DNA of 64,000 bases from Comamonas koreensis (GCF_014076495.1 NZ_CP043575.1:1240001-1304000), one strand, 5' to 3'. Shown: positions 35,813 to 45,829, counted from the stretch's first letter. The notes: generated by a model not told the origin, from the letters alone. Numbers and translations: made by a program.

Positions 35813-36732
35813 TGGTTAACCAGCAGCGCGCCCTCACGCCGCGCGGCGCCCGAGCGCTCCAGGTCGGCCACCAACGATGCATGCCACTGCGCCAGGTCCT
35901 GGCCTGCAAAGTAGCGCTGGTGCAGCAAGCCGTAGTAGGGCGTGGCGGCCAGCCAGGCCTGCACTTGCACCAAGGGCAGCTGCTGCCATTCCAGCAGCTT
36001 GTACTTGAGCAGTACCTTGGCGGCATAGAGCGCATGGCGCTCGGGGCTTTGCACAAAGCGCTCCAGCCGCTGGCGGGCGGTGTGCAAGGCACTTCCCACA
36101 TCGCTGAACGCACTGCCGTGGCCGGGCAGCACCAGGCGCGGCTGCAGGCGCTCGATCACATCCAGGGTGACGGCCACCTCGTCAAAGGCCGCCGTGCCTT
36201 CGATCTCCGGAAAGACCACGCCAAAGCCGCTTTCCCAGAGCGCGTCGGCCGAGATCAGGATGCCGGAGGCGGGCTCAAACAGAATCACCGAATGCGGGTC
36301 ATGGCCGGGCGCGGCATGGATCTGCCAACGCTGCTCACCGAGCGTGATCTCTGTGCCCGGCTGCAGCAGCTCGTCCATCTGAAAGCGCGGGCAGTCCTGG
36401 CCGGTGGGGCGGTAGCTCAGCTGGTTCTCGTCCCAATCGGTGACCGCCTGCGCATGGCCGGGCGCAATGCTGGTGCGGGCCTGGGGCCAGCGCCGCTGCA
36501 AAGCGGCATTGCCGCCGCAGTGGTCGCTGTGCAAATGGGTGTTGACGATGCGCTGCAGCGGCGCGCCTTGCAGGCTGGCCTCGATGAGGCCCACGGTCTG
36601 CGCGGCATGGCTGCAGTAGCCGGTATCGACCACCGCCGTGGTGCCGCGCACAAACACCGTGTTGTTGGCCGACAGCCAGCCGCGCTCGATGAACTGGAGA
36701 TCGGCGGGCAGCGAAGCGGTGGAGGCGGACAT
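35809..36732 (-). CDS. MBL fold metallo-hydrolase
   Basis: A 307-residue metallo-beta-lactamase-fold hydrolase with metal motif THLHSDHCGG near residue 65, further ligands in AAPGHDPHSV and LPGHGSAF, and ISADAL. All usual metal ligands are present, so it should be active. Homologues with a C-terminal helical extension of this type act on thioesters, lactones or similar. ATG at 36732 is chosen as the domain start. It lies downstream of eutB-eutC in the same direction (70-base gap) and may be part of that operon. Confidence 0.82.
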   Translation of the reverse strand: MSASTASLPADLQFIERGWLSANNTVFVRGTTAVVDTGYCSHAAQTVGLIEASLQGAPLQRIVNTHLHSDHCGGNAALQRRWPQARTSIAPGHAQAVTDWDENQLSYRPTGQDCPRFQMDELLQPGTEITLGEQRWQIHAAPGHDPHSVILFEPASGILISADALWESGFGVVFPEIEGTAAFDEVAVTLDVIERLQPRLVLPGHGSAFSDVGSALHTARQRLERFVQSPERHALYAAKVLLKYKLLEWQQLPLVQVQAWLAATPYYGLLHQRYFAGQDLAQWHASLVADLERSGAARREGALLVNQ

Positions 36733-36802
36733 GGTGGCGCAGGCGAAGGGGCAAGACCGCCAGCCTAGCAGACGCGGCATGTCTGGCGCTGGCACCCAGG
36801 TG

Positions 36803-37663
36803 TCAGCGGGGCGTTTGCGGGCCGCTGCTGCCCAGCATGAAGGCCTGGCGGGCCTCTTGGGGCGCGGCCAGCGTGTCGGATTCGTCCTTGAGCTGGACGC
36901 CCGAGAGCTTGCGCTGGCGCGCCTGCTGCATCAGGTAGTGCAGCTTGTGGACGGCCTGCGCATAGCTCAGCCCCTGCTCGCGCACATTCGAGATGCAGTT
37001 GCGCGCCTCATCGGTCATGCCCGGGCGGGGCTGCCAGGTCATGTACAGGCCCATGCTGTCCGGGGAGCTCAGGCCCGGGCGCTCACCAATCAGCACCACC
37101 ACCAGCGAGGCGCCCAGTGCCGCACCAATCTCGTCGCCCAGCGCCACCCGGGCATGGCGCACCACCGTGATCGGGCCGACGCGCCACTGCTCGGCCAGCG
37201 CCGGCAGCATCTGGCGCAGAAAAGGCAAGGCATTGCGCTCGATGGCCAGCGAGGAAAGCCCATCGGCGACGACAAACACCACATCGGCCTGGGCAGGGGG
37301 CAGGCCCTGGAGCAGAGCCCGCGACTCGGCGCTCAGGCGCCGGCCCAGATCCGGGCGCTGCAGGTAGGTGGGGCGGTCTTGGGCGGCGCTGTGCAGGCGC
37401 AGCACCGGCTGGGTGTGCAGCGCTTGTAGTTCGCCCGCGAGCGGGTCCATGTCAAGCTCGGTATGCACGGCCATGCGTGCCTGGGCATGGGCGAGGGCAA
37501 AGTCCAGGTGCGCGCGCGTGGGCAGGCTGGTGCCGGCGCGGCCCAACGCAATGCGGGCGCTGGTGAACTGGCGCAGGCGCTCCCAGGGGTTGGGGGTGAC
37601 GGCGGCGCTCGCGGGCTCGGCTGGGTCGGGCAGGGCGGCTGGAGCAGAAGGGCGTGGGGACAT
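36803..37663 (-). CDS. eutC: Ethanolamine ammonia-lyase small subunit
   Basis: A 286-residue EutC, the adenosylcobalamin-binding partner of EutB in ethanolamine ammonia-lyase, which makes acetaldehyde and ammonia. Conserved parts are [53 protein letters not shown] ([10 protein letters not shown]) and [15 protein letters not shown], and the C-terminal [17 protein letters not shown]. It starts eight bases after the eutB stop. Bacterial eat-eutBC loci of this type lack microcompartment genes, and none are seen here. Confidence 0.93.
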   Translation of the reverse strand: MSPRPSAPAALPDPAEPASAAVTPNPWERLRQFTSARIALGRAGTSLPTRAHLDFALAHAQARMAVHTELDMDPLAGELQALHTQPVLRLHSAAQDRPTYLQRPDLGRRLSAESRALLQGLPPAQADVVFVVADGLSSLAIERNALPFLRQMLPALAEQWRVGPITVVRHARVALGDEIGAALGASLVVVLIGERPGLSSPDSMGLYMTWQPRPGMTDEARNCISNVREQGLSYAQAVHKLHYLMQQARQRKLSGVQLKDESDTLAAPQEARQAFMLGSSGPQTPR

Positions 37664-37671
37664 GGGGAGCT

Positions 37672-39075
37672 TCAGTTGAGCTGGGCCAGCGCTTGCGAGA
37701 AAGGCGCGGGCAGGTCAGTGGCCAGGCGCAGGCCCGGGCCCGGGCCCGAGCCTGCGGCCTGGGCAATGCCCATGGTCTGCAGCCAGGCCTCGAACTCCGG
37801 CGTGGGCCGCAGGCCCAGGGTCTTGCGCAGGTAGAGCGCATCGTGGAAGGACGTGGTCTGGTAGTTCAGCATGATGTCGTCCGAGCCCGGAATGCCCATG
37901 ATGAAATTGATGCCAGCCACGCCAAACAAGGTCAGCAGCACATCCATGTCGTTCTGGTCGGCCTGCGCATGGTTGGTGTAGCAGATGTCGCAGCCCATCG
38001 GCAGGCCCAGCAGCTTGCCGCAGAAATGGTCTTCGAGCCCGGCGCGGATGATCTGCTTGCCGTCGTAGAGGTACTCGGGGCCGATAAAGCCGACCACGGT
38101 GTTGACCAGCAGTGGCTCGAACTTGCGCGCCACCGCATAGGCGCGCGCCTCGCAGGTCTGCTGGTCCAATCCATGGTGGGCGCCGGCCGACAGCGCGCTG
38201 CCCTGGCCGGTCTCAAAGTACATGGCGTTGTTGCCGATGCTGCCGCGAGAGAGGCTCTGCGCCGCGTCATAGCCCTCTTGCAGCAGGGCCAGGTCCAGGC
38301 CAAAACTGCGGTTGGCAGCCTCGGTGCCGGCGATGGACTGGAACACCAGGTCCACCGGCACGCCCCGGCCAATGGCCTCGATGCTGGTGGTCACATGGGT
38401 GAGCACGCAGGACTGGGTGGGGATCTGGTACTGCTGGATCACCTCGTCGAGCATGAAGAGCAAGGTGCTGACGGCGGCGATGCTGTCGCTGGCCGGGTTG
38501 ATGCCGATGACCGCGTCGCCATTGCCGTACATCAGGCCGTCGAGCAGGCTGGCAGCAATGCCCGAAGGGTCGTCGGTGGGGTGGTTGGGCTGCAGCCGGG
38601 TGGACATGCGGCCGGGCAGGCCGATGGTGTTGCGAAAGCGGGTGATGACGCGGCATTTCTGCGCGATCAAAATCAGGTCCTGGTTGCGGCAGAGCTTGGA
38701 GGTGGCAGCTACCATCTCCGGGGTCAGGCCGGGCGCCAGCGCGCGCAAGCTCGCCTCGTTGGCGGCATCCGACAGCAGCCAGTCGCGAAAGCCGCCCACC
38801 GTCAGGTGCGCTACCGGTGCAAAGGCGGCGCGGTCATGGCTGTCGATGATCAGGCGGGTGACCTCGTCGCTCTCATAGGGCACCAGCGCCTCTTGCAGAA
38901 AGTGGGCGAGCGGCAGATCGGCCAGCGCCATCTGTGCGGCAACGCGCTCGGTGTCATGGCGGGCCGCAACGCCGGCCAGTTGGTCGCCCGAGCGGGCCGG
39001 TGTGGCCTTGGCCATCAGCTCGCGCAAGGAGGCAAACAGATGGCGCTCGGCGCCAACGGTATGGGAATAGGGCAT
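37672..39075 (-). CDS. eutB: Ethanolamine ammonia-lyase large subunit
   Basis: A 467-residue EutB, the catalytic subunit of B12-dependent ethanolamine ammonia-lyase. Recognisable blocks are [89 protein letters not shown] and [22 protein letters not shown]. Length matches the family (about 450-465). It lies 15 bases after the permease gene and eight before eutC, a tight operon. The reactivating factor EutA and an aldehyde dehydrogenase are not in this window. Confidence 0.95.
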   Translation of the reverse strand: MPYSHTVGAERHLFASLRELMAKATPARSGDQLAGVAARHDTERVAAQMALADLPLAHFLQEALVPYESDEVTRLIIDSHDRAAFAPVAHLTVGGFRDWLLSDAANEASLRALAPGLTPEMVAATSKLCRNQDLILIAQKCRVITRFRNTIGLPGRMSTRLQPNHPTDDPSGIAASLLDGLMYGNGDAVIGINPASDSIAAVSTLLFMLDEVIQQYQIPTQSCVLTHVTTSIEAIGRGVPVDLVFQSIAGTEAANRSFGLDLALLQEGYDAAQSLSRGSIGNNAMYFETGQGSALSAGAHHGLDQQTCEARAYAVARKFEPLLVNTVVGFIGPEYLYDGKQIIRAGLEDHFCGKLLGLPMGCDICYTNHAQADQNDMDVLLTLFGVAGINFIMGIPGSDDIMLNYQTTSFHDALYLRKTLGLRPTPEFEAWLQTMGIAQAAGSGPGPGLRLATDLPAPFSQALAQLN

Positions 39076-39090
39076 GGTCGCAGCGCCTCC

Positions 39091-40497
39091 TCAAGGGGTT
39101 GTCTCGCCGGGGGCGTCGGCCACCAGGTGGTGGCGGCTGTACAGCGCAAAGTAGGCCACGAAGACAGCGTAAACGATGACCGCGCCGATGAGAACCCGGG
39201 GGTCCACCAGAAAGCCGGCCACTACCGCGATGCAGGCCAGCACCAGCGCGATGCCCGAGGTGAAGACGCCGCCCGGCGTGCGGTAGGCGCGCGGCAGGTT
39301 CGGCTCCTTGATGCGCAGCCAGATGTGCGAGGCCATCATCATCACGTAGGAGATCGTGGCGCCAAACACGGCGACCAGGATCAGCAGATCGCCCTGGCCG
39401 GTCAGCGACAGCGCAAAGCCGATCGCGCCGGGCACCAGCAGCGCGAGGTACGGGGTCTTGCGCTGCGTGGTCAACGACAGGCCCCGGGGCAGGTAGCCGG
39501 CGCGCGACATCGCAAACACCAGGCGCGAGTAGCCATAGATGATCGAGAAGAAGCTGGCAATGAGGCCGGCCAGGCCGACAAAGTTCACAAAGCGGCTGAT
39601 CCAGGTGGGGCCACCCAGCACCTTGCTGGATTCGAGCGCCTCGACCAGCGGGTTGCCCGAGTTCATCAAGGCCGCAGCCCCCGCGCCGCCTGGCGCCAGC
39701 ACCAGGATCAGGCCGCAGAACAGCACCAGCACGGCGATGGCGCCAATCAGGCCGCGTGGCAGATCGCGGCGCGGGTCCTGCGCTTCTTCGGCGGCCAAGG
39801 GCACGCCTTCTACCGCGAGAAAGAACCAGATGCCATAGGGGATGCAGGCCCAGATACCGATGTAGCCAAAGGGCAGAAAGCTGCTGGCGCCCCAGGCGTC
39901 GGTAGGCGCAATGTCGAACAGGTTGCTGAGCTGGAAATGCGGCACCATCGCGACGATGAAGACCACGAGCGCAACGACTGCCAGCGCGGTGACGGCAAAG
40001 ATGAGGCGCAGGGCTTCACCCGCGCCATAGATGTGGATGCCCAGAAACACGGCATAAAAGCCCAGGTAGACCATCCAGCCATCGATGCCGAACAGCGACT
40101 GGCAGTAGGCGCCGATAAAGGTGGCAATCGCCGCCGGTGCAATCGCGTATTCCATCAGGATGGCGACGCCACATAAAAAACCGCCCCAGGGCCCAAAGGC
40201 GCGCCGGGCAAAGCCATAGCCGCCGCCGGCCGTGGGCGCGATGGTGGCGAGTTCAGCGAGCGCAAAGCACATGCAGGTGTACATCGTCGCCATCAGCGCC
40301 GAGGCGACCAGCAGACCGCCCCAGCCACCAGTCTTGAGGCCGAAGTTCCAGCCGGCATAGTCGCCCGAGATGACATAGGCCACGCCCAGGCCGACCAGCA
40401 GCAGCCAGCCGGCGGCACCGCGCTTGAGCTGGCGCTGTTCGAAATAGTTGCTTGGGTGCGCGGCGCTGGCGCCTGCGGGATTGGGGTGATGGGCCAT
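39091..40497 (-). CDS. eat: Ethanolamine permease
   Basis: A 468-residue APC-superfamily transporter with about 12 membrane spans, matching ethanolamine permeases that precede eutBC in proteobacteria. Family words include GLGVAYVISGDYAGWNFGL, ATIAPTAGGGYGFARRAFGPWGGFLCG, EGVPLAAEEAQDPRRDLPRGL and FSIIYGYSRLVFAMSRAGYLPRGLS. ATG at 40497 is chosen; the frame is open 24 codons upstream but that part is not conserved. First gene of eat-eutB-eutC, divergent from an AraC regulator. Confidence 0.9.
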   Translation of the reverse strand: MAHHPNPAGASAAHPSNYFEQRQLKRGAAGWLLLVGLGVAYVISGDYAGWNFGLKTGGWGGLLVASALMATMYTCMCFALAELATIAPTAGGGYGFARRAFGPWGGFLCGVAILMEYAIAPAAIATFIGAYCQSLFGIDGWMVYLGFYAVFLGIHIYGAGEALRLIFAVTALAVVALVVFIVAMVPHFQLSNLFDIAPTDAWGASSFLPFGYIGIWACIPYGIWFFLAVEGVPLAAEEAQDPRRDLPRGLIGAIAVLVLFCGLILVLAPGGAGAAALMNSGNPLVEALESSKVLGGPTWISRFVNFVGLAGLIASFFSIIYGYSRLVFAMSRAGYLPRGLSLTTQRKTPYLALLVPGAIGFALSLTGQGDLLILVAVFGATISYVMMMASHIWLRIKEPNLPRAYRTPGGVFTSGIALVLACIAVVAGFLVDPRVLIGAVIVYAVFVAYFALYSRHHLVADAPGETTP

Positions 40498-40654
40498 GGC
40501 CTGCCTTGTTGTCTGTGGTGTCCCCGATGGTGGCAAGAATGGCGCGCACGCTCTATCCGATTTCGGCAAATCTGGCTAAGGGGAAGGCTGGGTTGACCTT
40601 GGTGCGCTTTTTGCATGACCATGCCTGTATGCCTAGCCACGCCATTGCGCCGCC

Positions 40655-41686
40655 ATGTCCCTGAGCGCCCCTTGTTCATCGCCCGCGCTGAGCAGCTCCC
40701 GTGCTGAGCGCGGCGCAGCGGCGCGCGGCCCAGCGGTGCGCGGCCCGGCTGCGCAGGTGGCGCAGACCTGTGATGTCGATGAGCAGGCGGCCTTGCTGCA
40801 GGGCTGGAACCAGCGCTATGAGCAGCTGTCGGCCGGCAGCTTTGAGGGCCGGGTGACCAGCCTGCACCTGGGGCCTATCCAGGCCTGGCGCGAGTTCTCC
40901 AGCCAGGCGCTGCACCAGACCGGTGCCTTGCGCGCCGGGCAATTGGCCATCGGCCTGCCCAGCAGCATTCCGGGCAACACCATGTTCTGCAACCGCTCCT
41001 GCAGCGAGGGGCATGCGATTGTGTTCTCGGGCGATGGCCCGTTCGAGTTTGTCTCGCCCGGCGGCCTGGAGATCATCGATTTTGTCGTGGACCGGGGCAG
41101 CCTGGACCCCTATCTGACGGCCAGCGAACGCGAGCAGCTGCAGGCCCAGCTGGCGCAGCCGCATCTGCGGCCGGTCTCGGCCCATGAGCGCTGGCGCCTG
41201 CCGATTCTGCTGTCCGACATGCAGCAGTGCCTGGCCGATACCACGCCAGACGCCCTGCCGCCCCAGCAGCTCGACGAGATGGCCGGCGATGTGCTTGCCG
41301 CCATTGCTGCGGTGCTGCGCGATGGCGTGGGGAGCGAGGCCGATGAGCAGCTGTCCTACCAGCGGCGCGCGCATATCGTCAGCATGGCGCGGGAGCGGGT
41401 GGTGGCGACGGGCGCCGATGGCTCATTGACGGTCGAAGACCTGTGCCAGGCGCTGGCGGTGAGCCGCCGCGCCTTGCAGTACTCGTTCCAGGAAGTGCTG
41501 GGCATCTCGCCGCAAAGCTATCTGCGCGCCGTGCGCCTCAATGGTGCACGCCGCGCGATCAAGCAGGGCAGCAGCGTCTCGGACGCCGCGCTGGCCTGGG
41601 GCTTTTGGCACTTTGGCCGCTTTGCGCAGGAGTACAAGGCGCTGTTTGCCGAGCTGCCCTCCCATACCTGCAAGCGCTACCGCTGA
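40655..41686 (+). CDS. eutR: AraC family transcriptional regulator, EutR-like
   Basis: A 343-residue AraC/XylS-type activator. The C-terminal double HTH (LTVEDLCQALAVSRRALQYSFQEVLGISPQSYLRAVRLNGAR, here noted by VSRRALQYSFQEVLGISP) and the N-terminal section (AWREFSSQALHQTGALRAG, then NTMFCNRSC) resemble EutR, which senses ethanolamine and B12 in enterobacteria. It is divergent from eat-eutBC with a 157-base gap, the expected place for its target promoter. The first 40 residues are Ala/Arg-rich and may not be part of the protein; no strong ribosome site is seen. Confidence 0.8.
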   Translation: MSLSAPCSSPALSSSRAERGAAARGPAVRGPAAQVAQTCDVDEQAALLQGWNQRYEQLSAGSFEGRVTSLHLGPIQAWREFSSQALHQTGALRAGQLAIGLPSSIPGNTMFCNRSCSEGHAIVFSGDGPFEFVSPGGLEIIDFVVDRGSLDPYLTASEREQLQAQLAQPHLRPVSAHERWRLPILLSDMQQCLADTTPDALPPQQLDEMAGDVLAAIAAVLRDGVGSEADEQLSYQRRAHIVSMARERVVATGADGSLTVEDLCQALAVSRRALQYSFQEVLGISPQSYLRAVRLNGARRAIKQGSSVSDAALAWGFWHFGRFAQEYKALFAELPSHTCKRYR

Positions 41687-41702
41687 GCGGCGCGCGCAAC
41701 TT

Positions 41703-42530
41703 TTAATCCTGGGCGTCTGCCGCCAGCTCCGGCAGGCCGCGCAATGCGGCATACACGGGGGTGAAGTCGCCCTCGGTCATGTCAAACAGCTGCTGGAAAT
41801 CGTCGATGACGAAATAGGTCTGCTGGTAGCTGTCGATCTTGTAGCGGGTGCGCATCGTGCGCTCCAGCGACAGCGGCAGGCGCTGGGGCAGCGGGCTGGT
41901 GACGGCGTGCTGCAGCTCGCCCGATGAGCTGAGGATGCCGGCGCCATAGGCACGGATTTCACCTTTCTCGCGGATGAGGCCGAACTCGATCGTGTACCAG
42001 TAGAGGCGGCTGAGCATCTCGCAGGCACCCAGACGCTCGGCCTTGAGGCCGCCCTGGCCATAGCGCTGCACATAGTCAGCAATGACCGGGTTGAACAGCA
42101 GCGGCACATGGCCGAACAGGTCGTGGAAGATATCGGGCTCGACCACATAGTCGAACTCCTCGGGCTTGCGGATCCAGTCGGTGACCGGGAATTTTCGGTT
42201 GGCCAGCAGGCTGAAAAAAGGCACCTCCGGGATCAGGCCCGGCACCGCGACGATCTCCCAGCCGGTGGCCTGGCGCAGGCGCTGGTTGATGTCTTCAAAG
42301 CGGGGGATGCGGTCTTCGACGCCGAGCGATGGCAGCGCATCGATGAAGGCCTGGCTCGCCAGCCCCGGCAGCAAGGCCTTTTGGCGCGCATACAGGCGCC
42401 GGTAGGTGTCGTGGTCGGCCTCGGTGTAGGCGGCGTAGTCCTGCGCGCAGGTGTAGTCGTCCTGCGCGCGGCTGTAGTCGCCGCGGGGCGGCCGGTCCGA
42501 TTGTCCATAAACCACGGGTGCTTGTCCCAT
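41703..42530 (-). CDS. phhA: Phenylalanine-4-hydroxylase
   Basis: A 275-residue iron- and pterin-dependent phenylalanine 4-hydroxylase that makes tyrosine. The catalytic domain has EVPFFSLLANRKFPVTDWIR, the iron ligands in PDIFHDLFGHVPLLF (HxxxxH) and the Glu in YWYTIEFGLI, followed by GAGILSSSGELQHA. Bacterial PhhA is usually 260-300 residues, and no regulatory ACT domain is present. AAGGAG lies seven bases before the ATG at 42530. Pterin recycling enzyme PhhB is not adjacent. It lies downstream of a Bug receptor and hppD on the same strand. Confidence 0.95.
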   Translation of the reverse strand: MGQAPVVYGQSDRPPRGDYSRAQDDYTCAQDYAAYTEADHDTYRRLYARQKALLPGLASQAFIDALPSLGVEDRIPRFEDINQRLRQATGWEIVAVPGLIPEVPFFSLLANRKFPVTDWIRKPEEFDYVVEPDIFHDLFGHVPLLFNPVIADYVQRYGQGGLKAERLGACEMLSRLYWYTIEFGLIREKGEIRAYGAGILSSSGELQHAVTSPLPQRLPLSLERTMRTRYKIDSYQQTYFVIDDFQQLFDMTEGDFTPVYAALRGLPELAADAQD

Positions 42531-42716
42531 GCTGTGCTCCTTACATTGTGGAGCCGCCAACACAACCCTTGATACGTCGTTGCCAAGCCTGGTCGTACGT
42601 CTGTACTGCCTGCGGCTTGACGCCTAGTCTCAACCGCAAACCTTCGGTTTGCTGGGTCGTGTTACCGGCTCTTATAAAGACCAGCCGGGCACCCGCAGTT
42701 GATGGGCTGCAGGCGC

Positions 42717-43682
42717 TCAGTTGGTCTTGATCTTGATCGTGTTGATCAGAAACTGAAACTTGCGTGCTTCCTGCGATACAAAGTGCGACAGCTCCTTAAG
42801 GCGCATGTCTTCGGGGGCGATGCCCATCTTCAGGTACTCGGCCTTGAAGCGCGGGTCGGTCAGCGCGCCCTGGAAGGCGTAGGCGTACTTCTGCGCTTCC
42901 TGGTCGGGCAGGCTGGCGGGCGCAAACACGCCAAACCAGGTAGAGACATCAAAACCGGGCACGGACTCGTTCACCGGCGGCACCTGGGGCAGGGCCACAT
43001 TGCGGTCCGATGTGGTCACGGCCAGCGCCAGCAGCTCGCCGGACTTGATCAGCGGCAGGGCCGAGGCCAGGTTGTCGAACACCACATCGATATCGCCGCT
43101 CAGCAGCGCCTTCTGGGCCGGGGCCGCACCGGCGTAGGGCACGCTGGGCATCTGCAGATTGGCCAGCGACTTGAGCATCTCGCCCGAGATATGGCCGATA
43201 CTGCCGTTGCCGCCCGAGCCCATCTTCAAGCTGCCGGGGTGGCCCTTGATATAGCTGACCATCTCCGAGGTGGACTTGATACCCAATTGGTCCGCGCGGC
43301 TCTTTTTCATCACCAGCACGTTGGGCACGCGCGCCACCAGGATCAAGGGCTTGAAGTCCTTTTGTGCATCGTACTGCGGTGGTGTGCCCAGGTAGGGCAG
43401 CACCGCGTGTGTGGCCACCGCGCCCATCAGCACCATGTTCTCCTGGGGCTTGGCCTGGGCCACCAAGGTCGCGCCTGTGGCACCGCCGGCCCCCGGCTTG
43501 TTGGCCACCGTGATGGTGCCCAGTTGCTTTTCGGCGCCCTGGGCCAGCAGGTGGGCCGAGGTGTCCAGCGGGCCGCCGGCGGGGTAGGGGACCACAAAGG
43601 TCAGCGGTTGGCTGGCGTTCTGCGCGCTGGCAGCCAACATGAAACCAGACAGAACGGCGGCGAGGGTGACGGAGCGTTTCAC
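42717..43682 (-). CDS. Bug/TctC family tripartite tricarboxylate transporter receptor
   Basis: A 321-residue Bug receptor. The signal peptide (KRSVTLAAVLSGFMLAASAQ) is followed by PLTFVVPYPAGGPLDTSAHLLAQ and VANKPGAGGATGA, the ligand-binding loops of the family. GTG at 43682 is chosen because GGAAA lies seven bases upstream and the signal peptide follows; an upstream ATG at 43730 would add non-signal sequence. It sits between hppD and phhA on the same strand, so its ligand may be an aromatic amino acid catabolite. No transporter membrane genes adjoin it. Confidence 0.83.
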   Translation of the reverse strand: MKRSVTLAAVLSGFMLAASAQNASQPLTFVVPYPAGGPLDTSAHLLAQGAEKQLGTITVANKPGAGGATGATLVAQAKPQENMVLMGAVATHAVLPYLGTPPQYDAQKDFKPLILVARVPNVLVMKKSRADQLGIKSTSEMVSYIKGHPGSLKMGSGGNGSIGHISGEMLKSLANLQMPSVPYAGAAPAQKALLSGDIDVVFDNLASALPLIKSGELLALAVTTSDRNVALPQVPPVNESVPGFDVSTWFGVFAPASLPDQEAQKYAYAFQGALTDPRFKAEYLKMGIAPEDMRLKELSHFVSQEARKFQFLINTIKIKTN

Positions 43683-43772
43683 AATTGTTTCCAGATTGAT
43701 AAATCGCTCCGCAGTATAGAGAGGCCGCATGGCAAATTGAGGAATATCAAAGCCGCAGCCGTTCAATTTTTC

Positions 43773-44897
43773 CTATAGCACCCCACGGCGAATCTGATCG
43801 AGCTCAATGCTCTCGAACAGCGCCTTGAAGTTGCCATTGCCAAAACCATCATCGCCCTTGCGCTGGATGAACTCGAAGAAGATGGGGCCCAGCTGGTTCT
43901 CGCTGAAGATCTGCAGCAGCAGTTTCTGGCCGGTGCCATCGATCAGGATCTTGCGCTTTTTCAGCTCGGCCACATCCTCGCCATGGTCGGGCAGGCGCTT
44001 GTCCACCAGCTCGTAGTAGGTGTCGATGGTGTCGAGCAGCTTGACGCCGCCGGCGCGCAACTGGTCCACTGTTTCGTAGAGGTTGTCCGAGCCCATCGCG
44101 ATGTGCTGGATGCCTTCACCGTTGTACATGTCCAGGTACTCCTGGATCTGGCCGGCCTTTTCCTTGCCCTCTTCATTGATGGGGATGCGGATCTTGCCGC
44201 AGGGGCTGGTCATGGCCTTGCTCTTGACGCCGGTGACCTGGCCTTCGATGTCGAAGTACTTGATCTCGCGGAAGTTGAACAGGCGCTCGTAGAAGCCCGC
44301 CCATTCGTCCATGCGGCCCCGGTGCACGTTGTGGGTCAGGTGGTCGATATAGGTCAGGCCGTGGCCGTGCGGGTTCAGCGCCTCTTCGGCACTGACGCCG
44401 GGCAGCGGCTCGAAGTCCACATCGAAGAAGCCGATGTTGCCGATGTCGCCAGCTTGGGCACCGTTCTTGCCGCGCCAGCGGTCCACCAGGTAGATCAGGC
44501 TGTCGCCAATGCCCTTGATCGCGGGGATATTCAGCTCGCCTGGGCCGGCCTGGCCGGCATAGCCCCAGGCGCCCAGGCCCAGGGCGCGCTCATAGGCGGC
44601 CTTGGCGTCCTGCACGCGGAAGGCGATGGCGCAGACGCTGGGGCCGTGCAGGCGGGCAAAACGCTGGGCAAAGCTGTCGGGCTCGGCATTGATGATGAAG
44701 TTGATCTCGCCCTGGCGGTACAGGGTGACGTTCTTGTGGCGGTGGCGCGCGACGGGCTTGAAGCCCATGGACGTGAAGACCTTGCCCATGGCGACCGGAT
44801 CGGGCGCGGCATATTCGATGAACTCGAAGCCGTCGGTGCCCATGGGGTTGTCCCAGGTCGTGAATTCGGTGGTCTGGTGGGGAATGGCGGCTGTCAT
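43773..44897 (-). CDS. hppD: 4-hydroxyphenylpyruvate dioxygenase
   Basis: A 374-residue Fe(II) dioxygenase that converts 4-hydroxyphenylpyruvate to homogentisate. The two VOC repeats are visible; iron ligands lie in [21 protein letters not shown] and [14 protein letters not shown]. Length is usual for bacterial HPPD. AGGAG lies seven bases before the ATG at 44897. It is divergent from an Lrp/AsnC gene and on the same strand as the Bug receptor and phhA, which supply the upstream step Phe to Tyr. Aminotransferase and homogentisate dioxygenase are not in the window. Confidence 0.95.
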   Translation of the reverse strand: MTAAIPHQTTEFTTWDNPMGTDGFEFIEYAAPDPVAMGKVFTSMGFKPVARHRHKNVTLYRQGEINFIINAEPDSFAQRFARLHGPSVCAIAFRVQDAKAAYERALGLGAWGYAGQAGPGELNIPAIKGIGDSLIYLVDRWRGKNGAQAGDIGNIGFFDVDFEPLPGVSAEEALNPHGHGLTYIDHLTHNVHRGRMDEWAGFYERLFNFREIKYFDIEGQVTGVKSKAMTSPCGKIRIPINEEGKEKAGQIQEYLDMYNGEGIQHIAMGSDNLYETVDQLRAGGVKLLDTIDTYYELVDKRLPDHGEDVAELKKRKILIDGTGQKLLLQIFSENQLGPIFFEFIQRKGDDGFGNGNFKALFESIELDQIRRGVL

Positions 44898-45116
44898 CGC
44901 AGGTCTCCTGTGGATCGTCTCGGGTGGCGCCAGCGTCGGCTGGCTGCTGTGCCTCCACTGTACCGATCTTGGTGCGCAGCATTTTGGCGATTTATCCCAG
45001 TCCAATCGCTGGCAAAGCCTGATTCATGTGTTCTTGCTAAAAATCAAGCATTAAAATTGCGTGATCCTGTTGTGTCGCGCTGCTGCGGTGCAGCAAAAAC
45101 ATTCTGGACCTCTGCC

Positions 45117-45614
45117 ATGACCACCTCTGCCTACCCCCTGGACAAGCTCGACCGTGCCATCTTGCAGCGCCTGCAGCACAACGGCCGCGAAACCTATGAC
45201 GTCGTGGGCGAGCAGGTCGGCCTGTCGTCCAGTGCGGTGCTGCGCCGGGTCAAGCGTCTCGAAGAGGTGGGCGTGATCGAGCGCTATGTGGCCCTGGTCA
45301 AGCCCGAGGCCGTGGGCCTGTCGATGACGGCCTACCTCAATGTGCGGCTGGAGAAGTTCACCGAGGCGAGCAAGCGCAACCCGCTCGATCTCTTCCGCGC
45401 CAGCGTGCAAAGCTGGCCCGAGGTGGTCGAATGCGTGGCGCTGACCGGGGACATGGATTATCTGCTGCGCGTCGTCGTCGCCGACATGGCCCACTACAGC
45501 CGCTTTGTGATGGATACCTTGCTGCGCCACCCTGCGGTGCAGGACTGCAAGACCAGCTTTGTGCTGGACCGTGTCAAGCTCACCACAGCGCTGCCGGTAT
45601 TGCCCGGGGTCTGA
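45117..45614 (+). CDS. Lrp/AsnC family transcriptional regulator
   Basis: A 165-residue Lrp/AsnC regulator. The N-terminal HTH (LDKLDRAILQRLQHNGRETYDVVGEQ, then VGLSSSAVLRRVKRLEEVGVIERY) and the RAM domain (VECVALTGDMDYLLRVVVADM) are both complete. It is divergent from hppD and probably activates or represses tyrosine/phenylalanine catabolism. The long frame open upstream of 45117 is antisense to hppD and not coding. Confidence 0.9.
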   Translation: MTTSAYPLDKLDRAILQRLQHNGRETYDVVGEQVGLSSSAVLRRVKRLEEVGVIERYVALVKPEAVGLSMTAYLNVRLEKFTEASKRNPLDLFRASVQSWPEVVECVALTGDMDYLLRVVVADMAHYSRFVMDTLLRHPAVQDCKTSFVLDRVKLTTALPVLPGV

Positions 45615-45775
45615 ACCACAGCCGATGTTGCGCCAGCGCAAACGGCGCTGCGATTGCTGGGCCGCTCACAGGCCCTTCAAACCGCATGCCCGAGTGCCCA
45701 CTTGCGGCGCAAAGCCGCATGGCCGGGGGCTTTGAATACCCTTTGTAAGCGCGGGGTAAGCCATAGGCACGAAAT

Positions 45776-45817
45776 ATGCTGCATCGCAGCATGATTGATA
45801 ATACGCGGGTTAACCCG
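45776..45817. promoter_or_regulatory. Two perfect palindromes upstream of the GNAT gene
   Basis: ATGCTGC-ATC-GCAGCAT (45776-45792) and CGGGTTAACCCG (45806-45817) lie in tandem just before the GNAT start at 45830. The second ends 12 bases before the start codon. They may be regulator sites or a leader hairpin. Confidence 0.45.
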
Positions 45818-45829
45818 TATATTTACCCC

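Noticed and set aside
37654-40176. 840-codon open frame on the plus strand antisense to eutB and eat
   Set aside because: Both minus-strand genes are clear family members; the antisense frame shows only low-complexity composition.
42636-42652. Hairpin GCAAACC-TTC-GGTTTGC between the Bug gene and phhA
   Set aside because: No T tract follows on the relevant strand, so it is not called a terminator; its role is unclear.
45033-45048. Lrp-like site CTTG-8-CAAG between hppD and the Lrp gene
   Set aside because: The arms are only four bases long and AT-rich surroundings make chance matches likely.
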